11,557 nt of DNA from Nitrospirales bacterium (lineage in GTDB: Bacteria > Nitrospirota > Nitrospiria > Nitrospirales > UBA2166). Positions 6,443-11,557 of the stretch are shown here, piece by piece. Position 1 is the stretch's first letter; every line of letters begins with the position of its first letter. The notes under the pieces are model-generated. The model did not search any database and was not told the origin of the DNA. It saw only the letters and a list, made by a program, of their open reading frames with translations. Where the stretch lies: contig JAJDBL010000098.1 in the NCBI GenBank assembly GCA_029261375.1, forward strand, positions 1 to 11,557, given 5' to 3'. The position numbers were made by a program, and so were the translations under genes.

Positions 6443-7654
6443 CTAGTCTAGTTGCTGCGTCGGGTTTACGACAACTCGGTCGAGATTGCGGATGGTGGCA
6501 TACGGCACATAACCCTTCTGCCTGGCACGAGTGTAAAAGTCGTCGATGTTTACCGGGTTGGTCAGATAATCAACCGCCAACACCGGAAAACCAGCTTCAT
6601 GGAATATATCTAGATGTTCAATCACGAATGTTTGTGGATCAAGCGGATTGTCTTCATCGTTATCACCAAAATAGAAGGTATCTTCGGCTCCTATTCCGTT
6701 AATCACTTCGAAGTAGCGCGTTTTCTGACGATTGGCTTCTTCTTGCGCGCTCGATGCATTGTCTAGAGCACGCGAGTCTTCCGGGAATGCCTCTGCATGA
6801 ATAATCGTCGCCCCGTTCTGCGGGACGACCAGAAACCCCTTGATCCCACGGACCACGCGCGCGTGCTCTGCGATTGCGATGACGAAATCAATCATTGCCG
6901 TCGCAGCCAAACGATTCTCGTTGTTTCCACCTATTTCCTGTGGGCCAAAGAATTCGAATGCATCGATGATATCGAGATAGACGCCGTCGAAACCGGCATC
7001 GATGATGCGATCGAGATAGCTCTTGGCGTCTCCAATGAGAGGATGTTTTCCGGAATTGTACACGACAATTTGTTGCCATTCCTTTTGCCAATAGCGAACT
7101 TTAAAGTTGTCCGGGAAGCTCGGGTTAGGCTCAACGAGCCACGACGGGGCCGCGTCAGTCAACGTAAAAGGCCCGTCAGGATTTGATACTGGGCTCGGAG
7201 CAACCCACCCATTCCTAAAGTAAAAACGACCGACTTCCGCTTCCCCGATACTCATGTAGGCGAGTACAACTTTTCTTCCACCTGCACCATTCTTCAGTCG
7301 CGCAACCTCCGCCGATGCGAATTCATGTTCCTCATCTCCGTGGGACGAATAATCGATGACGGCCAGATCAAATGCACTGCTGGCAATCGGCTCAAGCAAT
7401 AATTCCCCATCCGCTCCCTGAAGCTGATAGGTCCAATCATTGATATGACGTAATGAGGGCGTCGTCGATACCGATGATTGCGCACCATGGGACTTGGCAA
7501 CCTCCATATTTTGGTGAGATTTCGGCTCTGCCAAGGACACCGCGATTGTGTTCTCTTCCTTCTGCGTACACGCTGGGCTAAGAGCAATCACATAGACAAT
7601 GAAGAGAGCCCATGTGGCACCATTTCCGATCACTCTAGAGATTCTGGCACTCAC
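6443..7654 (-). CDS. GH114/TM1410-like lipoprotein (putative polysaccharide hydrolase)
   Basis: With the GTG at 7654 the product has 403 residues. It starts with a lipoprotein-type signal peptide (hydrophobic WALFIVYVIALSPAC, lipid Cys at 29; the box is imperfect). A Ser/Thr-rich linker follows, then a TIM-barrel domain from about residue 70. Visible motifs typical of the TM1410/GH114 group are FDLAVIDYS (95-103), VVLAYMSIGEAE (129-140), GFDGVYLDIID (221-231) and FPVLAVDYL (356-364); the acidic residues on these strand ends are the likely catalytic ones. Characterised GH114 members cut alpha-1,4-linked galactosamine polymers, but the substrate here is unknown. The frame extends to ATG 7765, adding 37 residues that look unlike a signal peptide and overlap a plausible divergent gene, so I prefer 7654. 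Its Shine-Dalgarno is weak either way. Confidence 0.8.
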   Translation of the reverse strand: MSARISRVIGNGATWALFIVYVIALSPACTQKEENTIAVSLAEPKSHQNMEVAKSHGAQSSVSTTPSLRHINDWTYQLQGADGELLLEPIASSAFDLAVIDYSSHGDEEHEFASAEVARLKNGAGGRKVVLAYMSIGEAEVGRFYFRNGWVAPSPVSNPDGPFTLTDAAPSWLVEPNPSFPDNFKVRYWQKEWQQIVVYNSGKHPLIGDAKSYLDRIIDAGFDGVYLDIIDAFEFFGPQEIGGNNENRLAATAMIDFVIAIAEHARVVRGIKGFLVVPQNGATIIHAEAFPEDSRALDNASSAQEEANRQKTRYFEVINGIGAEDTFYFGDNDEDNPLDPQTFVIEHLDIFHEAGFPVLAVDYLTNPVNIDDFYTRARQKGYVPYATIRNLDRVVVNPTQQLD

Positions 7655-7690
7655 TTGCTCGCGAAAACGATTTTTCTTACAATCCCACGC

Positions 7691-7843
7691 ATGGCTGAAC
7701 TTCTCTGGATCGCAGGTCTCGCCCTTGTCTGGTACGGCATCACTGTCGCCAACCGATACTGGCAACGCCGAAAAGAAGCCGCAAAGCTTGCGGATAGTCT
7801 CTTGGAGGATGTCTTGAAACAGAAGGATGGATTTCGCAGATAG
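7691..7843 (+). CDS. Small single-pass membrane protein (50 aa), unknown
   Basis: The ATG at 7691 opens a 50-residue frame: MAELLWIAGLALVWYGITVA, then a basic and polar tail NRYWQRRKEAAKLADSLLED and a charged end KQKDGFRR. The first 22 residues form one clear transmembrane helix followed by positive charges, the layout of a small inner-membrane protein with an amphipathic cytoplasmic helix. It is divergent from the GH114-like gene, with 36 bp between the preferred starts. No Shine-Dalgarno is visible before the ATG, but TACAAT at 7678-7683 would suit a -10 box for a nearly leaderless message. It could be a chance frame, though the composition is unusually protein-like. Confidence 0.45.
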   Translation: MAELLWIAGLALVWYGITVANRYWQRRKEAAKLADSLLEDVLKQKDGFRR

Positions 7844-7975
7844 CGGAGGTTAATCTTTGGACCAGGTCGTCGTTGCTCCTCGGTCACAGAGTCCCGCTCT
7901 GCTCCCTCGTCGCGCCTAGCCCTGATCGCAAAACTTGACCTCCTAATGGCGTAAGTGCTCTTCAGAGGTCCTTGA

Positions 7976-8977
7976 CTATCGAGGAGGAAGCGTCCCCTCT
8001 CCTGCTAAATACTTTCGAAATGAGGACATCAGTTCTTCCCCCAACACGCCAACGTCGGGTTTCTCTTTCATATACTCTCTGATTTCCTCTAGTCGCTTCT
8101 CCGCTTGCGGATTGTCTTTTAGTCTCTTGGTTTTCTCCAGCGCTTTTTCAAACGCATCAAAGGTCAATTCCTTGTAGCCGAGTGACCGAATCCGTTTCAC
8201 AGCTTTCATCATCGCTTCATTTCTGAAGGTTGTGAGATGCGCGGAGTCAATTTCCTTCAATCCTAGTTTTCTTGCCCGACGTTCTGCAGCTTTCCTGATC
8301 CCACTTCGCACAAAGTCCGGGGACGTCAGGAGGCGCTTCCAGGCCTCGTCGCTCCAGAGGACGGCCTTCTGTGGTGCTTCCCACAACGCAATATAGGCAT
8401 CCTCATCGACCACGGTCATACCAGACTCGCGTGCCATATCTTCCGTGTCGCGTTTGAGCATATCGGTCACAAACTCTTTGGCCATGTCCGGAGACTGCTC
8501 GACCTTCCGTTCCAGACGCGCAAGCGCAGCGTCCGTCCACTTGATGGGCTGGATGGTCGTATTTGGACGATCATCTCCCAACGCCTCAACCTTCTGAAGC
8601 AACTCGACGTTCACTTCCATATGGCCATGTTCGCGAGCCACATCTTCGGCGATGCGTTTGGTCATGGCTTTCATGAATTCTGGAACCGTTTCAAGACGCA
8701 CCTTGGCTTCCGCGGTCCAGGGCAGTTCACCCGCTTGTATCGCGACAGCAGCTTCTTGCAGGCCCGCAGCCCCGCCCATGCTTCCCATCATCTGTCCCTT
8801 GAATTGGGCGAGGAGATCTTCGTTGATCTCAGTATGGCCAAGCTCTTTTGCTTTCTTCTCGGCTAAACGTTTGACCATCCCACGGAGAAACAGCGGTGCA
8901 CGTTTCATACTCTCCAACGCGCCTTCCGTCCAGACCACTTCAGCTGAATCTTCAGTTTTCACTTCGTTGCCGCTCAT
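7976..8977 (-). CDS. Protein of four tandem PCP_red (ChlB C-terminal-like) domains
   Basis: The 333-residue product has no signal peptide, no membrane segment and no cysteine. It contains four units that each start with a tryptophan: W16 (VVWTEGALESMKRAPLFLRG), W87 (LPWTAEAKVRLETVPEFMKA), W147 (IKWTDAALARLERK) and W208 (VLWSDEAWKRLLTSPDFVRS). Each continues with a helix of the form K/R-x-x-E-x-x-A-R/K-x-x-G and a short I/V-[DN] strand. This is the pattern of the small C-terminal domain of the protochlorophyllide reductase subunit ChlB/BchB (PCP_red). Unit 3 has an insertion before its second helix. Residues 250-280 look like a further half unit, followed by a helical tail. The catalytic nitrogenase-like part of ChlB is absent. 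It is the last gene of a - strand cluster that includes hemD, 16 nt after the preceding gene. A tetrapyrrole-related or binding role is only inferred. Confidence 0.85.
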   Translation of the reverse strand: MSGNEVKTEDSAEVVWTEGALESMKRAPLFLRGMVKRLAEKKAKELGHTEINEDLLAQFKGQMMGSMGGAAGLQEAAVAIQAGELPWTAEAKVRLETVPEFMKAMTKRIAEDVAREHGHMEVNVELLQKVEALGDDRPNTTIQPIKWTDAALARLERKVEQSPDMAKEFVTDMLKRDTEDMARESGMTVVDEDAYIALWEAPQKAVLWSDEAWKRLLTSPDFVRSGIRKAAERRARKLGLKEIDSAHLTTFRNEAMMKAVKRIRSLGYKELTFDAFEKALEKTKRLKDNPQAEKRLEEIREYMKEKPDVGVLGEELMSSFRKYLAGEGTLPPR

Positions 8978-8993
8978 GAGACTTCAATCCTGA

Positions 8994-9422
8994 TCACACA
9001 ATGAGCTTTCGACACCACTCGATGGTTTCACCAATCTCTGTCACATCCTGAAAATCTATTGGCCGTTCAAAGGTGATAGCCATAAACTCTTCTTCGCATT
9101 CGGTCGCTTCTTCAAATCCTGCTTCTAGCAACTTTGCTTTGTAGCGCCGGACTGATGGTCTGAGATGGTCTTTCGCGACGCGCTGTAGCTCGTCTGATGA
9201 AAGGTCTTCAGCCGTCGGACCTGACAGCAAGGTGCGAAGTTCCTCCATATCAACACCGACCTGACACAACAGGCGTTCCACCGGCTGCAGCTCAAGCATC
9301 CAGCCGGATTCACCTAACTCCATGGCAATAGCTCCACCGGGTTCAAGTTCATAGAAATCAGGATATGCCTGGATCACTTCAGATCGGACCGACTCCCATT
9401 CCATTCTTAGTTCGTCACTCAC
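8994..9422 (-). CDS. Acidic protein of unknown function
   Basis: I do not recognise this 142-residue product. It is rich in Glu and Asp, soluble, and probably mixed alpha/beta: a helix near 5-20, a beta-like stretch (GAIAMELGESGWMLELQPVE, 30-49), helices at 50-100, and EFMAITFERPIDF (112-124). Cysteines are C53, C109 and C137. The start is GTG at 9422 after an AAGAG-type Shine-Dalgarno; an ATG at codon 7 is a possible alternative. It lies 37 nt after the M23 peptidase gene and 16 nt before the PCP_red gene, so it is very likely in the same operon. That tight link suggests a shared task with one of those products but does not show which. Confidence 0.75.
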   Translation of the reverse strand: MSDELRMEWESVRSEVIQAYPDFYELEPGGAIAMELGESGWMLELQPVERLLCQVGVDMEELRTLLSGPTAEDLSSDELQRVAKDHLRPSVRRYKAKLLEAGFEEATECEEEFMAITFERPIDFQDVTEIGETIEWCRKLIV

Positions 9423-9459
9423 GTTCTCTTGCCCTACCTATCTCGGATGACATGTATGT

Positions 9460-10818
9460 TTACTGTCTTCCCAATCGGTCGTCGATGTGGAGCTTGATCC
9501 AGTTACGATCCCACCACTCGAGAGGATTTACCTGCTGCCCATGGACTAACATACTGAAATGAAGGTGATCACCACCTGCCATACCCGTGGAGCCGGTATA
9601 CCCAAGCACATCACCACGTTTTGTTTCGTCACCTACGTCTACACTGATCGACGCGAGGTGACCGTACAGGGACTGCAGACCGAATCCGTGATCGAGAATG
9701 ACGGTATTCCCGTATAAACCAAGATCTCCTGAAAATACGACGACCCCATTGTTTCCGGCTTCGACGGGATAGTTCTTCGTCGCTGCCAGATCATATCCGA
9801 GGTGATCTTTCGCATCAACCTTCGCACCATTGTAGTAGTAATCACGTCGATCTGCGAACAATGCTTGCACCTGCGAATTGGACATTTGTAAGAACTTACC
9901 AGTCCACGTTCGTTGCGGACGAGTGTCTTTCGAAATTGCTGAAAGACGTTGATTTGTGAGGTCACGTAACACGGTGTTCGCGGCAACAAAATCATCGCGA
10001 TGGTTTCCGGTTTCGTCCACCTCGGGACTTTGCGCAAGCAGCGGATGCACCGTACGTTCGACAAATGCATCATCGATGTTGATTTGCCGTTGACGCCACG
10101 ACTTTGTGACCAGCTCATAGGGCACGGGCGTTTTACTCTGATTCTCCGCCTGGTCCTTTGCGACGAGAAAAATTGGGATCCGCTCGGTTTCCCCATACGG
10201 AAATGCCAGTAAGGCGAACGAGTCTGTATGGCCCGGGACGGGATACCCCGGGTAGAATATTTCTCCAGCTTCTATGCCATGAGAGACCGCGTCATCTGAC
10301 ACCCGATAACGGACAAGCTCAGCCCCACCCTGGTTAATCACATGACGCGACGATATTCGTTCCAAGCGGGGCGCGCGAAACTTCGTGCGAAACTCATGCC
10401 GTAACTCCTGACGATTCCCTTCAGAGACATGCCGCCACGAGTAATCCTCTGCTGTAACAACAAGTGTCGCGGGTCCCTTTTTCCGTGGAATCTCGCGGTC
10501 AGCATACGGAGTAAGGTCGAGATCAAACTGTTGCTCCGGCCCTCCTCGCCACAAGGTCAGCCATCGTGGCTTCTCAAAATGCTCGTCGGCAATCTCAACG
10601 CGCTTGTCGCCTTGTTCAATTGCCACGGACACATGCTTCAGACCACTTCGGATATCTTCGATGTGAAGACGCAGCGCCGTGTTTGACCCAACCACGTCAA
10701 AAGGTGTCGAAAGGTTCACGGTCGGCGGGGTCCCATCAAACATGCGGACCACCGTGATGACAGTGACGAGACCAGCGAATATGCTTAACGCAATGATAAT
10801 CGTGTTTTTTTCTGGCAT
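9460..10818 (-). CDS. Membrane-anchored M23 (LytM-type) metallopeptidase
   Basis: The 452-residue product has one N-terminal membrane helix (about 6-24, uncleaved anchor likely), then a long periplasmic region with beta-rich, Ig-like segments (about 30-235), a linker (240-325), and a C-terminal LytM/peptidase M23 domain (about 326-435). Zinc ligands are visible: H339 and D343 in HLGYD and H420 in HLHF (417-421 reads DHLHF), with H387 (YGHLAS) and H418 as catalytic-site histidines. The site is therefore complete, and the protein is predicted to cut peptidoglycan cross-bridge or stem peptides, or to control such an enzyme. AGGA 5 nt before the ATG at 10818 supports the start. It follows hemD by 28 nt, an unexpected partner for a cell-wall enzyme. 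Confidence 0.92.
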   Translation of the reverse strand: MPEKNTIIIALSIFAGLVTVITVVRMFDGTPPTVNLSTPFDVVGSNTALRLHIEDIRSGLKHVSVAIEQGDKRVEIADEHFEKPRWLTLWRGGPEQQFDLDLTPYADREIPRKKGPATLVVTAEDYSWRHVSEGNRQELRHEFRTKFRAPRLERISSRHVINQGGAELVRYRVSDDAVSHGIEAGEIFYPGYPVPGHTDSFALLAFPYGETERIPIFLVAKDQAENQSKTPVPYELVTKSWRQRQINIDDAFVERTVHPLLAQSPEVDETGNHRDDFVAANTVLRDLTNQRLSAISKDTRPQRTWTGKFLQMSNSQVQALFADRRDYYYNGAKVDAKDHLGYDLAATKNYPVEAGNNGVVVFSGDLGLYGNTVILDHGFGLQSLYGHLASISVDVGDETKRGDVLGYTGSTGMAGGDHLHFSMLVHGQQVNPLEWWDRNWIKLHIDDRLGRQ

Positions 10819-10846
10819 CCCTATCCTATTCCTCGTCGAGTCATCA

Positions 10847-11557
10847 TCAAATCTCGCCGACTAGTCCTGCTCGTTTCACCGCAATGATTCCATCAGCTTG
10901 CTCGCTGGCTTCTTTGACGAATATCCCCATCTTGGAATGCGTCGGTTCGAAATCTGCGAGAAGATCGTGGAAGAGAAGACGCTCGGACGCCATTGGTCCA
11001 ATTGACCCCACCATCATGTATGCGAACGAGTGTTTCAACTCATCGACCACCCCAACACCCAGGGCAACCTGAAGAAGGTGCTCAATCTGCACTGCACTGG
11101 TAAAGAGTGCGACATCTATGGACTGGTTCACCGATTCATGAATAGCCTGTTTGAGAGGACCAATATCCTCTGGCAACGCCCACCGATAGACCGGCACTGC
11201 CTCGACCACCGCGCCAAGATGACGCAGTCCTTGCAACAACGCGGGATTTGAAATTCCATACTCTTGAATGGCGATACGCTTGCCTTTCACATCCTGTCCA
11301 TCTAACGCGGCTAGAATGTCCCTCCAGGTATTTGGCTCAGCAACGCTAATGGCCGGCTGAAGGCCAATTTCGCGTAACGCGAGCACTGGTTTCGGCCCGC
11401 GAGTAACACACCGCACCCGGCTCAATGCGTGGATGGTTTGCTCACGCGCCCATTGCGTGTCGAGCACCTCCAACATCGTTCGAGTCCCCACTCCCGTGAG
11501 CAAAATAAGCCAATCAACCTGAGCCGTATGTAGCCGTTGGCCAAACTCCAGAATCGC
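10847..11557 (-). CDS. hemD: Uroporphyrinogen-III synthase, 5' end beyond the window
   Basis: The frame runs off the right edge. The visible 236 codons, from the edge to the stop at 10847-10849, begin AILEFGQRLHTAQVDWLILL. HemD converts hydroxymethylbilane to uroporphyrinogen III, the branch point to heme, siroheme, cobalamin and chlorophyll. The weakly conserved family is recognised from its order of motifs: VDWLILLTGVGTR near the start, a GPKPVLALREIGLQP segment (equivalent to the usual VGxxTAxALxxxG), PNTWRDILAAL, KRIAIQEYGISNPALLQGLR, VVEAVPVYRWALP and VALFTSAVQIEHLL. About 20-40 N-terminal residues are probably missing. It is the most upstream visible gene of the cluster running to 7976. 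A TTG at 11503 would be in frame but would cut the first conserved strand, so it is not the start. Confidence 0.85.
   Translation of the reverse strand, partial: AILEFGQRLHTAQVDWLILLTGVGTRTMLEVLDTQWAREQTIHALSRVRCVTRGPKPVLALREIGLQPAISVAEPNTWRDILAALDGQDVKGKRIAIQEYGISNPALLQGLRHLGAVVEAVPVYRWALPEDIGPLKQAIHESVNQSIDVALFTSAVQIEHLLQVALGVGVVDELKHSFAYMMVGSIGPMASERLLFHDLLADFEPTHSKMGIFVKEASEQADGIIAVKRAGLVGEI

Noticed and set aside
6797..7186. 129-codon open frame on the + strand
   Set aside because: Antisense to the conserved barrel of the GH114-like protein; composition looks random.
6311..7650. Shared CTAGAGATTCTG near 6311 and 7635
   Set aside because: A single 12-nt match without extended flanking similarity; chance or codon reuse is enough to explain it.
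7844..7975. GACCTC/GAGGTC inverted repeat after the PCP_red gene
   Set aside because: Six-bp stem with a loop of over 20 nt and no T-tract; too weak for a terminator call.
9639..10196. 185-codon open frame on the - strand
   Set aside because: Shifted frame inside the M23 peptidase gene, where the true frame carries all zinc ligands.

Overview
The window is about 11.6 kb of bacterial chromosome with moderate GC. Gene content suggests a Gram-negative, possibly Nitrospira-like bacterium: an outer-membrane TolC/CzcC-type protein, Sec-type secreted proteins, a Cph1/Rcp1-style kinase and regulator pair, and a protein built of repeated PCP_red domains. The taxon is an inference from family resemblance only. 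No tRNA, rRNA, CRISPR array, transposase or integrase was seen.

Left part, + strand (1-3820): a REP-like palindrome at the edge, then a complete TolC/CzcC-type efflux outer-membrane gene without czcB/czcA partners, then a 406 nt gap. Next come a soluble tandem-PAS histidine kinase and a single-domain response regulator 19 nt apart, evidently a two-component pair. Directly after the regulator lies a previously hidden remnant of a second TolC gene. It is 81% identical in DNA over 135 nt to the 3' part of the intact gene and lies exactly 2500 nt downstream of the matching segment.

Middle part, - strand (3824-7654): two secreted proteins form a likely operon (5103 to 3883), with a hairpin terminator behind it. 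In front is a perfect CRP-type palindrome placed almost exactly where a class II activator would sit relative to a TATATT -10 box. Upstream are a YeeZ-like atypical SDR and a predicted lipoprotein with a GH114/TM1410-like domain, separated by a strong GC-rich hairpin. A 50-residue single-pass membrane protein is probably encoded divergently at 7691-7843.

Right part, - strand (7976-11557): four closely spaced genes run hemD (cut by the window edge), a membrane-anchored M23 peptidase, an acidic unknown protein, and a 333-residue protein made of four PCP_red-like domains. PCP_red is the C-terminal domain of the dark protochlorophyllide reductase subunit ChlB/BchB. Finding it alone and repeated, apparently co-transcribed with a tetrapyrrole biosynthesis gene, is the most intriguing feature of the window.
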